A DNA stretch of 64,000 nt from Thozetella sp. PMI_491 (taxonomy: Eukaryota; Ascomycota; Sordariomycetes; Chaetosphaeriales; Chaetosphaeriaceae). The notes under the pieces are model-generated. The model ran no database searches. It was not told the origin of the DNA and saw only the letters and a program-made list of their open reading frames with translations. The position numbers and the translations under genes are program-made. The stretch is from positions 146,003 to 210,002 of the forward strand of contig MU270059.1 in the NCBI GenBank assembly GCA_021432635.1, given 5' to 3'. Shown piece after piece: positions 32,664 to 44,719 of the stretch (positions within the stretch are counted from its first letter, which is position 1; every line of letters begins with the position of its first letter).

Positions 32664-35132
32664 CTAAATAAAGTTGCAATCTACGGCAAGAAGACCGACC
32701 ACGTTGTACTCGACGGGGCCTGGGTCCAAGTTGAGCCGAATCTCCTCTTTGTACCCCAGCTTGCTTCTCTCGCCGTTTCCGCTTAGAATATCATCCAATG
32801 GATCGGAGATAAGGGACTTTCTGGTAGGCATGTCGTATTTGATATCTCGTGTGTCGTGAAGCAGAGTATACGTCTTCATTTCTTTTGAGCGGACCTCAAG
32901 GACAATGAACCCCGCCGCCAACATCGTCCCGTGCTCCACGGGGACGTCGATGGTGAACCCTTCAGTGCTGGAATTGGATCTCCGATGAAAAGGACCTTGG
33001 CACGGACCGCGAAACCGTAATGGGCCGCGAAACTCGTGGTGGAGCAGATATAATAACACTGCCTGCCGCTTAACCCGTGATGCAACCGCCAGCTCTGACA
33101 CGCTGCGGCAGACAATCTGACCTCTCAGGAAATCGTGCCAAGGCCAATTTTCGACATATCGACTCTTGGCTCCAACTAAGAAGGCACCGGCGAGAAGCCA
33201 TCCAAAGGTGACAAACTGAAACGGGTCGACTCCAGGAATACGTTCACCGACGAGGAACGGCACGCAGAGAGAGCCGCTGATGACAGAAAGGGCAATTGCG
33301 AGAGTTATGCTGGAGTACTTGGTGGTATGAACCCTGACAGAATCTTCCATCAGTGACCAGCTATTGATTTCTGCTTTTCGGGCCTTGTATTCGTTAAACG
33401 TCTTGAGTGCGGCGCCCTTGAGAAGGTTTTCGGGGGAACTGGCCTCGGCTTCATCGTAATGTATAAGCTCTCTCTCCACGTCTGCATCTCAGGGGAATGT
33501 GTCAGCCGCTCTGGTCACAGTAATTCTATAAAATTGATTTAGGTTTCTTGCCTGCCATGGAAGTAATAAGAGGGCTTCTTGATGTCGGGACTCTGTCAGA
33601 GCCATCATTAAATGAGCTGTGTCTTCCCTTTGGACGCGTCGTTAAGGAGAATTCGATTCTGGGGGATTGATCACAGTCCAGGTCCAACGTCGCCGGGACG
33701 GCTTCGTCATCGGCGTTTAGCCAAGTTGACACAACATCCAACGATCTAACCAGGTCCGAACTTCCCATCATCCCCACAGGCACCAACATTGAAATTACCT
33801 CATCTAACCGCGAAGTTGTGACAGACCCAAATTCTGCTTCAACATCGTTAACGAGTTTGACACTCCAGATTATCGTTGCTGCCTCTAAGGGGCCCAGATC
33901 CACGCCCGTTTGCCCAATACTTTGAGCGTTTGATAGGAGAAGCTGTAGGGCACGGTAGCTATAGCTGAGATTCGCGGTATCCGAAGACGTTCCGACGTCG
34001 CCATTTTGTTGGATGGTAAGCTGGCGCAAGGTCTGGTCGAGGTCATTTCTATACAGTAGTGTGCGGACCTCGAACGCCGTCGAGCCCTTCTTTCTGGTGT
34101 TTCCAGCGATCAAGTTGCTCAGTATCTGGCGGATGAACTCGTACAGAGTTTCTCTGATGCGAGTTTTGGACATGTAGTAAAGGAAATCTTGGTCTCGGTC
34201 GTCCAGTGTATCCACCTTTTTAGCTTCTGAATGCTCGCCAGGCGGTTGAATATCGATGCTGACTCTTTCCCCTTCTTTTCGTTCTTCGCTGATCCGCCTC
34301 ATAATGTCCTCGCCCCTGGCCAGAGAATGCTCGGCCCAGCGTACCGGATCGAGTGCAACAAGCTTGAGCTTCACAGACCATCGAGCCAGTACGGCGATGA
34401 AGGGCGCGTACCACGATTTTCGCTCCGACACATGCATCAACCACCAAGCGAGAGAGTGGAAGATGTAGTCTATCAGCGCATGATGTGCCTTCATGTTTCT
34501 TATCTCGTCGTCTAGAAGTTCTGGATTATGCCCGACAATCCCGCGAGGCTCTCGTAGGTAGCGCGCCCTGAGATCGGCCCTGGACTTTTGGAAAATCTCG
34601 TTGAATTCGTGCCGGACATAATGGTCGAATGCCAAACATGCATTATCATGAAGAATAACCTGGAGATTAGCCCTTATCTGGTCGACGATATTGAATAGGT
34701 CGTTGTAGCCAGCATTATTCGTTTCTCGGAAAGCCCCATAACTGTCGAAAATAGGTGGCTTGTCCATGTTTATGAATCGGACGAACTTCTTGATTTCTTC
34801 GCGGACGTGGATATTCTCGTCTGCCTGGGTAATCCCGAAGTTTACCGAGCTATCAAACGGCGGGAGGTTTTTCAGAGTGATTCTGCCACGGTGCCAACAT
34901 TTATAGTCAACTGTCGCGGCGAATATCCGATCTTCATCAAGTCGAACTGGAACTCTCGGGAGAGAGATGCGATTGTTGTGCCGCTTAGCGCCAGCCTCGC
35001 CAAGTACCATGCCAACCTGCCTTTCTTCGTCTCTTCATACGCATGTCAGCAACCGCGATAGACTGGGTTCGAGGAAAATGAGCAGAGATCACGCTCTTCT
35101 TACATCAAACTAGATTTGGTTTCGGACATCAT
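32664..35132 (-). CDS. Uncharacterised fungal protein with C-terminal membrane segments
   Basis: Three exons: 35132-35104, 35032-33552 and 33481-32664, giving 775 aa in consistent phase. Exon 1 (MMSETKSSL) is joined by a GTAAGA donor with a GCTGAC branch site. The second intron (33551-33482) has a GC donor, GCAAGA after CAG, with a GGCTGAC branch and a GCAG acceptor. Without it the frame stops at once, and the last exon has no ATG. Residues 1-490 are soluble with charged helices. Two hydrophobic segments lie near 555-580 and 585-605 (LAIALSVISGSL, FGWLLAGAFLVG), followed by ENWPWHDFLRG, CRSVSEL and a beta-rich tail. I recall similar fungal proteins without function. Splitting it into two genes is the alternative. 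Confidence 0.65.
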
Positions 35133-35857
35133 GACTCGACGTGCCGGAAAGATCGAATGTGTGGCGAGCGGCCAAATCGGAGGCACTCCCTGTGGGGATA
35201 AAGCTCAAACTTGAATCTGCGAAGTGGGGGAGAATGTGAGCGGATAGGGCTCCCAAAGAAGTTTCCGCTATGTCTTTCTGGAGAGGTAGCATTTAATTCG
35301 CATACTAGTGATTTCGAAGGCCTCCTGCCGTGGCGGGAAACAAAACGACGATGAGTCTAATGCTGAGGCAGGCTGTCCGCCTCGGCCTTCATAGCCGCTT
35401 GATAAAGTTCCGCGCCGGCTATTTCCTCGGCGATCAACCCAGAAGGATACCTTGCACCGAGATCCCTGTCTTGTCATGAGTGCTGTCACTTGGCAGCCTA
35501 ACTTTGCCCAATGTGACAACCCCGGCGCTTACCTGCATGGCTCAGCCGCATCTGCGCCATTGAGATGCAGATGATGCAGATGATGCAATTGGATGCTCCG
35601 CCCCTCCCTGCCGTTGGATACCTCCTACGGAGTAGGTAAGGCTCCAAAGATGACCATGGGTTGCCTGGGGACTCTAGAGGTATTTTCCTCGTTTTTACGA
35701 CTTTGAGCCGTTCGCACATAGGGTTGACGGTCGTCTAATCGTCCAAGCTGCTCTTTGGTTCTCTAGATCTGCATTTTGTTCCACCCCGTTCGTCACGTAG
35801 CTCGACTGTCTTTGCTCGTACAAGGGTCGGTGGCTAGCGATCCGTAAGACTTCCACC
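35133..35857. other. Divergent promoter region
   Basis: 725 bp between the unknown protein (minus) and the AAA ATPase (plus). No supported gene. It contains a short GATGCA-type repeat at about 35562-35588. Confidence 0.45.
35562..35588. repeat. Short GATGCAGAT microsatellite
   Basis: About three units of a 9-base GATGCAGAT repeat in noncoding DNA upstream of the AAA ATPase gene. Confidence 0.5.
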
Positions 35858-38157
35858 ATGGATTTCGAGCGATATCTGGGCGTCAAGGCTCAGCTAGAAG
35901 CGTCGGGACAAACGAAGCCAGGTTAGACTACCCCATAGGGATATGAGTATATACTAATCGTTTCAGCCATCCGATATGCGTTTACTGAGCTTATAGAGAA
36001 GGAAGGCAAAGGAGGAAACCCTTCTGTCGTCATTCAAAAAGGGTCCGCGTCATTGGCAAATGAAAAGGACAAGCGATTCGGAGAATATGCGATTGTGACC
36101 AGAGACCGTATCAATACCAAGGGGGAAAGTGAAGCCACAGAGCTTGAAATCCAGTCCGAGACCATGCAAAAGGCATTGTATACGATAATTTCCCGACGTT
36201 CTCAGCCAGGAATCTTCGCCGATCCGATCATCTTCCGGAAGCCGTATTATGCACTATTTCACTGCCGAAAGGAGATCAAGGAACACGCAGCCAATGAATC
36301 TAATACTCCGGAGCAAAAGAGACATCTAGAATGGCTAACAGGTGTTATGGCGGAAAAGCTGAACGGTTTAGAAAAGGTCCAAGAAACTCAGGTGGAGAAT
36401 GGCCTCATTGAGTTCAAGCACCTAGGGATTCTCTTTGAAGCCGGATGCCTCGTCCTTGGGCAGCCAAGTAAAGGCAAAGAAAAGGGAGAAAAAACCGAGA
36501 AGGTGGAAAAGACGGACAACCCAGAATGCTTCATGTTTCATACAATTAGCGACGAGTTGGAAGACAGGGAAAGAGGAGGCAAGTACGTGGAAATTGAAGT
36601 CTTTCGATGGGGATTCAACGGGACTATGTTTGGTCTCGTAGCTGAGACACTAAAGATCTCAGAGTTCCCTGGCCTTCGAAAGATTACGGAACTGGAATGT
36701 TTCCCCTGGGCGAGCATGAAAGAGGAGGATAAGAACAAGCTCTTTCCCAAGTTGGTCACCAGAGGCAAAAAATGGTGCGAATACCTGGAAGCCAAAAACT
36801 ACTACTATCAAGGTTCGTTTGGAAATAAGGCAGCATGGTTTGAGAAAGACCTACAAGTGTTGAAGCTAATTTATATTACAGGAACTGCTCAAGTGCCCAA
36901 GCGTGCTACTTGGTCATGGAGTGTGAGGGTGATTACAAAGAATGTATGAGCTCCAAGATATGTTGCTGCATTCCAAGGCAAACATCTGATGATGCATTTC
37001 TAGATGCCCGGCCGTGTTGTTCTCGATTATTCAGCATTCACGGAGGCGTTCCCTGAGCTAAAGGCCCCTCTCCACAACAGATCTCGTCAAGGAAGTAAGG
37101 ACAGCTCGCAACCTGAAGAGGAAGTTCTAGAGTCTGATGAGGACACGGTTCCACCTGTGAGTTGCTGGGATATCTCATCAGCAATAAAACTACCGCAAGG
37201 GAATCTATGGACGTGTTGTGCAAAGGAAGGCTACACTCCAAGCGACGCACAAGCCCTACTATGCCCTGCTACGTCTCCGGGATACAACTTGGAGCAGAAA
37301 GAGTGGGGATTCTTTGACATTGATCGACTAACAGACGTTGAATGGGCGTCTAACCCTACTGAGGAACTTGAAATCGATAGGGTACAGAAAGATATATTGA
37401 AAGATCTCATCATTGAGCACCACTCTAGATCGTGGTCTACCAATGCCGTTCCAGGAAAGGGAGAAGGCCTGATATTTTTACTCTACGGGCCTCCTGGCTG
37501 TGGGAAGACTTTAACTGCAGGTAAGAGAAATACGACCCGGTCACGATGCTGTTCTGACTTTGAGCAGAACTATTAGCAGAAGAGGAGAAGAGGCCACTCT
37601 TGCGGATCTCATGTGGCGATCTTGGCCACTTTCCAAGCGATGTCGACAGGAGCCTCCAAGCACTTCTAAAGCTCGCCTCTCACGCCTCGGCAATCGTACT
37701 CTTGGATGAGGCGGACGCATTCCTCGCAAAGAGAGTGGTTGGGAGCAATAGGGACTATTTCCAAAATGCCATAACATCAGTATTCTTGAAGCATCTAGAA
37801 TACTTCCCCGGCGTGATCTTTTTGACGACAAACCAGAAGACAGAGTTCGATGATGCTGTGAGCTCCAGAGTGGTTTCTTTACATTACGGTCCTCTCACTG
37901 CTAAGAGTAGAGCAAGAATCTGGAAGAATCACTTGTTAAAAGGAAAGGATGGTGCCGAGAGAGAAGCCATCGAGTCGATTTGCGATGATCTTGGGAAAGA
38001 TTACCCACTTGACGGTAGAGAAATTAAGACCTTGGCCTACATTTCACTAGCCTTGTGTCGCCGGAGGAACCACCCTATTTCGAAAGAACTCATCGATCAT
38101 ATGTACAACATGACTCACCCAGCCAAGGAAGCTGGAGAGTTACAATCACTACGATAG
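35858..38157 (+). CDS. AAA-family ATPase with N-terminal DUF7025-like region
   Basis: Five exons: 35858-35921, 35967-36812, 36882-36943, 37004-37520 and 37568-38157, giving 692 aa. The first intron is only 45 nt with a CTAATC branch. The N-terminal half (residues about 80-330) matches the large uncharacterised region typical of fungal cytosolic AAA proteins (IFRKPYYALFHCR, CLVLGQPSKG, ECFPWASM). The ATPase domain starts near residue 450. Walker A is GPPGCGKT at 486-493, Walker B is LLDEADAFL, and sensor 1 is TTNQ. The usual arginine-finger region is replaced by EFDDAVSSRV, so a complete finger is not obvious. Proteins of this type are thought to remodel protein complexes; no specific substrate is known to me. 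Confidence 0.87.
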
Positions 38158-38484
38158 ATGTAGAGTTAGAAAGGAGTATATGAAGCTCAAAGCGAACGGG
38201 GGATTGAAGATGGAGCATTGTGCATTTCAGAACACGTAGTTTTGGAGTTTGCCTTAGAACTAGTTGGATATCGCGGATTGACCACTCGAAACCCAGCTAT
38301 CCGCAGCTTTAATTGAATATTATCACGCAGTCGCTGTGCTCAGTTGATGTTGCTCATGCATTAGCTAGAGCTGCTGGCTCTGAGAGAATGCTATCTTGTA
38401 GTGAGCTTTATGAGAATCGAAGTCCAGTATTGTTGTGTCTAGGATGCTCTCCCGATCATAAGCAGCTTTCTTAGCCTGAAGCAA
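38158..38484. other. Convergent 3' intergenic region
   Basis: 327 bp between the stop codons of the AAA ATPase and the peptidase. Nothing recognisable. Confidence 0.5.
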
Positions 38485-40185
38485 TCATACCTGGGGGGCA
38501 TCGACCCATTGCCAATTTTCCACAATAGTATCGACAGAGCGAGGCCAGTACTCAAACCTGAGCTCCTGACCGTCCCTCATAACCACCATATGCTGTCTGG
38601 AATCGAGAGTGTCCATAAGATCCCACATGCTCCAATAGCTGATGATCTGGTCGTCCTCCTTTAGACCGGCCTGCTCGGCCCTAGAACCAGGCACAAGTCC
38701 AATTACCTGGCCCTCTCCCAGCGAGCTCTCACTCATCCCCAAGGAGAACTTCGGTGCATCCTGTCGGACCATCGTGAGACCCCATTTGGCGTAAGCAGTT
38801 GGCGACGGTACAATTATTTCGCCGCTACTCATCTTTTCGAAGCTGGCGTCGGCCGCCTCTCGAGTAATGATGTTGCCAAGCAGCTGGAGAAATTCCTCTC
38901 TTCCTACCGTCTGCCCGTCCTTGTACAAATTGTACATTGGGAGAATGACATCATCGATGCTTCTCGTCCCGCTCGTCGCATCGTGGATCAATCCTTGGAC
39001 GTAGGCCAGGTATATGAAGCCGCGGGTATATGCCGTCTTGACGTTGGCTGTACCGAGGTTCCAGTAATTAGCAACGACAACATCCCAAGTCCGCCCGACA
39101 GGGCTGCCAGTGTAGTAGTCCTGGGCCTCGTCATTCATCCACCGGATCCAGTGTGTTCGATTGATCGCCCCACTGAGGAAAGGAGAGTTGATCCCTAGAT
39201 ATTCTGCAATGCCCTCTGTGTACCAGTTGTTGCCATTCGAGTTATCGGGCCACAGCAAAGCGTAGTTGTGGATGATTTCGTGGGAGAGTAGGCAGATCAG
39301 CGCATCGACAGGATTCGATTGCTCTGAGCCGTCATGGTACTCCAGTAAGAAAGCTTGGAAAGATCCGATGCCGCCGTAGGCTTCGAAGTCGTGGCGAATG
39401 AAAACACGGAATGGCGAGTCGTAATCGTTGAAGTAGTTTGCTGTGCCGTTATAGACATCCTTAACAAGGGAGGAGATTTCAGTGCTGTCCCAGGGCAGCT
39501 CTCCCATCCAGTACACAGCGAACTCATGCCCACTGCTGACTTTGATCTCCGTGTCCCACGACGGCCATCGCTGCAGGTTCGGGCCTGCTGCAAATACAGT
39601 CTTCGCCAGTGTCTTGGCCGGGACGCCCGTGATGGATGCGCCCTGGATTTCTTCCCCGTTCATAGAGGAAGTAAAACGGGTGCCATCTATTGCCGAATCG
39701 GGTATCTCCCACGAGACGCTCATGTTCCACTTCTCGTCGGCTGGAGGGTATGGAATGAAGGCTTGGCCCATGCCGAAAATTCCACCCTGGTCGTATCGAA
39801 GATCGCCTCTACCACCGACGCCCGAGACGTTCGCATGTGGGTCGGCAATGAAGCTGACCTTTATTTCCCCTACAGAGTCTCGAGAGATTGACCACGACCT
39901 TGATCCATCTGCAGTGCTGATACTAGCGGCTATCGGCAGTGCGCCTTGGTCGTCGGTCGCCATCAGAGGGTTGTCAGCTCCGTATCGATCCCCACTCAGC
40001 GTCAGAAAAGCAGTGTTGGCTTTGACCAATACATCGCTGATTCTTAATGTCACATTCAAAAACTGGACGTCTGAACCGTTGAAGAGCGGTGCGACGTTGA
40101 CATTGGCGGATGGTAGCCCTTGTGCCGCGACGAGCGCAGCACACACCAATAGACTCTTGACCATTGTTAGGCTCAGGTTGCCCAT
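38485..40185 (-). CDS. Secreted M61-like metallopeptidase with PDZ domain
   Basis: A single exon, 566 aa. A second Met at residue 8 (MVKSLLVCAALVAAQG) is a good alternative start, and the signal peptide ends near residue 22. The long beta-rich N-terminal half carries several N-glycosylation sequons. The zinc site HEIIH is at residues 302-306, with a downstream glutamate in EGIAEYL, the gluzincin arrangement of glycyl aminopeptidases (M61). Near the C-terminus (about 485-545) is a PDZ-like segment (VIGLVPGSRAEQAGL, EDDQI), again as in M61 proteins. It is expected to cleave peptides outside the cell or in the vacuole. M61 is best known in bacteria; fungal members exist but are little studied. 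Confidence 0.83.
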   Translation of the reverse strand: MGNLSLTMVKSLLVCAALVAAQGLPSANVNVAPLFNGSDVQFLNVTLRISDVLVKANTAFLTLSGDRYGADNPLMATDDQGALPIAASISTADGSRSWSISRDSVGEIKVSFIADPHANVSGVGGRGDLRYDQGGIFGMGQAFIPYPPADEKWNMSVSWEIPDSAIDGTRFTSSMNGEEIQGASITGVPAKTLAKTVFAAGPNLQRWPSWDTEIKVSSGHEFAVYWMGELPWDSTEISSLVKDVYNGTANYFNDYDSPFRVFIRHDFEAYGGIGSFQAFLLEYHDGSEQSNPVDALICLLSHEIIHNYALLWPDNSNGNNWYTEGIAEYLGINSPFLSGAINRTHWIRWMNDEAQDYYTGSPVGRTWDVVVANYWNLGTANVKTAYTRGFIYLAYVQGLIHDATSGTRSIDDVILPMYNLYKDGQTVGREEFLQLLGNIITREAADASFEKMSSGEIIVPSPTAYAKWGLTMVRQDAPKFSLGMSESSLGEGQVIGLVPGSRAEQAGLKEDDQIISYWSMWDLMDTLDSRQHMVVMRDGQELRFEYWPRSVDTIVENWQWVDAPQV

Positions 40186-41218
40186 GATTGTAGAACGAGT
40201 TGCTTAGATGTTCCGAATGCCCTTGGTCAGATGGCATGTCGAGGTTCTAACCTTTTACTGATTTATAGTTTCTAGACCTCGAGTGATTTATAGTCTCATG
40301 CCTGCATCCAAGACAAGCCGGCCTGTCGGACTGAGCTCTTGGGGAAATTTGATTTTGGCGACCTGGTGCATACCCTTGATAGCCAAGACACCGTTAGTGC
40401 AGGGCGCAGTAGCGGGAACGTCGCATATTGATCCTTGGTGGAAGTCGCTAGTGGCTCGTGCGGTTATACGTTCACGAACCCCCCGCAGTATACTCGTAAA
40501 GTTTGATTAGAGTTGACACGTCTTGATCCAACCGGCTGCAGCATCGCAGATGGCAACAAGTTGGCCGTAATGTGCGACCTAAAAGCTGATAGATAAGTGG
40601 TATGTATATTTACAGGTATGTTCGAGACTTTCCGTGCCCAATTTTAATCCCCACAATAGGAAGGAAGCTTGCAAAGGATTGCACATATGGGACTCTCCCC
40701 TCGAGAGCGTTGCAACCGCTGAAAGCTTGTCACAAAATGAGGCACAGCACGCTTGATAATCCTTAGTTGGCAAAAGTCCCCTCCAAATAGTAAGATATAG
40801 CAATGCTCGTCAGGTCCGTGCCTGGATTAATACGACCTCTGTCCACGAGAAACACGAGCAGCACGAGACGGGTTCTACGCATGCAAGCAATCGGAGTGGC
40901 CAGCTTCTACTCTTGGTTGGGTTTCCATTGCCGATCTGACCACTGCGGATACCGCTATGCTTGTGGTACAGAGTACCGGGGAAACCCGAACATGATAGAC
41001 ATCCCAGCTTTTCCCGCTAGGATGCAGAGCATCGGTTCACCGCTCCAAACAACACCTTGAGATGCTCCTTACTACTTTCAAGAGCCACATTGCTATACCT
41101 TTTATTGATTTCCTGTTATTAGCTATTTGCTTCGAGCCAGCAGTCTAAACATCAGCACTACAGTGAGAGCCCTGTCGTCGCTAGTAACAGACGCAGCAAT
41201 TCATCCTTCAGGATCAGG
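40186..41218. other. 1-kb intergenic region
   Basis: Promoter of the M61-like gene on the left and the 3' flank of the PNG1-like fusion gene on the right. No supported gene. Confidence 0.45.
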
Positions 41219-44200
41219 TCACTTGGTAGGCCCAATCTCACCTCCACTGGTGCCACCACCTTGGTAAAGCACCTGCTCCGCCGCGGCTTGAATGATCGGA
41301 GCCATAATGTAGGCTCTGAGCTCGCCCGCCTCGCGAATGTCTTCTTCCTCCAACCGTAAGCGCTCCTCCTTGGTCAACCGTTCTCTGCGCAGTGCCTTAA
41401 TCTCTGCTATGATGTGAAGAAGCACCTCTTCTGGACACCTCGTCCTCTCCAATGCATGCTCCGCTTTGCGAACATATCGGCGGGTGACGTCAGTTACGCC
41501 GTCGACCGAAAATGCGATACAGTACGACATCTTCTTGCCCCATCCATCAGCATATAATCGTGGGTTGTCCCACGACTCCTCGCAAGAATCTACCGCAATC
41601 CATCGGCTGTGGTGCTCGGAATACACCTCGGTCCATGCTGAATCTTCGGCGCACCAAACCCAGCGAACGCGAGCGCCTACTGCACGACAGAGCATAGTAA
41701 AGCAGTTTGCCCACTCTCCGACCCTCCCCCTTCGAGTCTGCAATAGCATCCAGGGATCTGAGTAGCGGGGAAATCGCTCATAGGATTCGCAGCTCTCGTC
41801 AGAGCACCTATAGAGCTCGACTCTGCGGGCACTACGGGCCGACTCTTCGGCGTTCGGAGGCGTCAAACCCCCGGCGACAGTTGATGACAAGCAGACAGAA
41901 CACGGAGGGTTATTAACCCATGTAAAGAAGGACCTTTTAAACCACCTAGAGAGCTGTCAGTAGGGGCTCCGGCTCTCAGAAGGGAAGTAGAAAGTTCAAT
42001 GGGGCCTAAGAAGGCCGAGTGCTTACCTCAACAACGCCCGGATGACACAGTCTTGGTATCCCCAAAGTGGCTTTCGGCCATCGCCAATACTTGAGGCCTG
42101 TGCCTGCAAGACCTGTAATTCTTCTTCAGCCTCGCGGTATACTCTATCTAGCTCTACAAGTTGCAAGGCTTCGTCCAGAAGGCCCGGTTGCTCGTATTTG
42201 GTCGGTGTCTCGGACAAAGCCAAGAGGGTATTCCGGAATTTCAACGAGTCTTTGTCGTCAAGAGAGGGTGGCGAAGGCTTCAATGCATCAATGCCTGAGA
42301 ATAAGGGGCGAGGCGCGGTATCCGGTGTCTGCGCAAGGTACGAATCGCTGGCCGCCCTCTCTATGCTCTCGGATCCGCCGAGGATTCGGTTTTCAGGGTC
42401 TGCTTTTGTCTCTGACGCTTTTGCAGTCCGCGAATTCATCTCGTCCTTCCCATCAATATTCAGCAGTATACGGCAGTCGGGGCAGTACCACTTTTCCCTG
42501 CTATCAGGGATCTCCTGGAGACCGACGCACTCCAGATGAAAATATCCGTGCTTGCAATTCTGTGCCACGCTATTATCAGTCCGAAGCTAACAGGATACGA
42601 ATCCCTCAAGGATATAAAATAAACAGTGTGATCAACAGTGTTAAAGTGGAATCCACTAACGTCAAAATTGTCGCACTGGAGCATGGTTCCGAAGCTCCCT
42701 CGGTTACAGAGGCAATAACGGGGCGTATCAGGGTCGATAACATTGCCCTCATCATCTACCCCCACCTCGAGGAGTTCCGTATTGCCAGCATCCGCATTTA
42801 CCTCGCCATCAATAGGACCAATAACCCCCGGAGTCCACATCACCCCTCGCGAACTGGTAAGTCGTTGCTCCTGGCGAACTAAAAAGTTCTTTAGGATTTT
42901 GTCATTCTCCGGATCGTAGTTATCTATGATAAAATGAGCATAGTCAACAACTTCTTCGGTGCCATCCTGGTGTGGTCGTCTATAAAGGGAAGCTGCGATT
43001 TCAGCGTTGCTGCTTTCCACGGCAATGTCATCGTCGTCATTGAAGACTAGCGGGCTATCGTCTACGCCTATCAACAACTCGGCTCGTGTATCGGCGCTAG
43101 ACGCAACCTCGACATTTTTCTCCACGGACTCACTCTCCGAGGGGGCATTGTCAGCATCCCCAGGCGAGTTCCAGTGTGGCACGCAGAGAGAAGCTAGGGA
43201 ATGCAAATGTTTCCCAACATGGGTAGCCATGGTTTGGAGTTCAGTAGAACCTGGAATGGACTCCGTATCATTGGGACTGATAGCAGATTCGCATAGTGGG
43301 CAGGTGTGCGGCTCTCGAAACCCATGCTTCCGCTTCCGTGCCGCAAGGGCAGATATCTGAGCTAGTGACGGAGCAGGGACATGGTCGTTTTTGAGGTGCG
43401 ATTCAAATTCCTCTCTTCGAGAGAATTCTACGCTTTGATGCTTGATATCGCAATACCAGATGGCAGAGTGAACTTCCCGCGGCCAGTTCGGCGAGTGTTT
43501 CTCGACCATGTGCCTCTCCCAGTCACTAAAGTGTCGGAAGAAGTGCAAAGGCTGGTTGCAATTCTCAGACAAGCAGACAAAAGGGCGTATGTCTTTATCG
43601 ACATGACGCCTAAGATTTCTAGTCAGCTCCTTGGCACTTGTGGGAGGTATTTTTTGACATGACCTCACATCCAGGACGACTTTGTCAAGTCTTCGGTCCG
43701 CAGAGGCTCAGAACAGTATGGGCACTGGCAATAAACGTCGTCTTTCTCGAAGCTCGGTATATCCGGATAAACGTAGTTATCATCGCGCATGTATCTTCCG
43801 GCGCTTCTGCTCACGATTGATGACGTTTGGCCTCTCCTTATCCGATTGTATACGCTGGAGCTTGGCTTCGACGCCTCGGTCTCAGACATAGGGTACAGAT
43901 GTGCCCGCTGCAGGAGTGAAAGGCGCTGTAGGCCCGCTTCGTCCGGCTCGTCGCGAAACTTGGCATTTCCGGCACCTTCAGTGGCACTTCGAGGCATGGT
44001 GACACGGTATTGAACCTGAGAAAGCTTCTCCCCGTGCCGTTTCATATACAGCAACCAGCCACGTCGCTGCGCCATCGCCGACGCGAGCTGGTCACAGAGG
44101 CTATTCACGGCAGCTGGGAATCTTGATCGAATTAGGACTCTAGCCATGTCTTTAAAATGGGGCTCATAGGAACCTCCAACCCTGGAGAACCGGGCGGAAA

Positions 44201-44719
44201 GGTCAAAGTTGGAACTGGGTGCTGACGCTCGGCGAATGGCGGAGGCTAACTTGTGAAGAGATTCCAGGGTGTGCTTGAGTGCCCTGTGTGCTGCTTTCAT
44301 CTCGCGGTCGGCCTGCGTGTCGGTATTCTCGGGTAAACGAGTGCTTTCGACGTGGCATGGCTCTATGGAGTAGGATTAGTATGCCGACCTCAGTTGATGT
44401 TATTCTGGAGTATGCAGGGCTTGAAGCACCAGGCGCGGGGCATCTTACCGTTCTCGAGGCACTCCTTGACCAGGGTTAGAAGCTCCATGACAGCTATCTT
44501 CATATGATCATGCTGCTTCAATCGGTAGTCAAGGGACGCATTGGGCTGAGAAAGCGCACCCGTATAAGCCACCCAGACACGGAAGCTCCTGTGCTGGGTG
44601 CTGACAACATCAAGGCAGGGCCCAGGCTCAGCACTGTGCATGGCAGTCGCGAACATATCTAGACACTGAGAAGAGATGTCTGATATGCTCAACTGTGGGC
44701 TGTCCCTAGCCTCGTCCAT
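41219..44719 (-). CDS. C2H2 + PHD + acatalytic PNG1-like composite protein
   Basis: Five exons: 44719-44449, 44362-43669, 43609-42661, 42559-42027 and 41945-41219. All four introns are GT-AG with consistent phases, giving 1057 aa. Residues 1-320 form a helical region of the kind that precedes fungal C2H2 domains (CQCPYC near 310). Zinc-finger-like repeats follow ([16 protein letters not shown]). An ING-type PHD finger lies at about 621-667 (YCLC ... CDNFD, split by intron 3, then [10 protein letters not shown] ... WYCPDC). From about 740 to 1030 it follows peptide:N-glycanase PNG1: [15 protein letters not shown], the zinc cysteines 831/834 and 863/868, and [12 protein letters not shown]. The catalytic Cys is Val891 ([10 protein letters not shown]) and the His position is Ser918; Asp935 remains. 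Inactive fungal PNG1 orthologues are known (Neurospora). The PHD C-half and the PNG1 region lie in one uninterrupted exon. Confidence 0.75.

Noticed and set aside
39355-40207. Long plus-strand frames opposite the M61-like peptidase
   Set aside because: Shadow frames of a long single-exon gene with intact catalytic motifs on the other strand.
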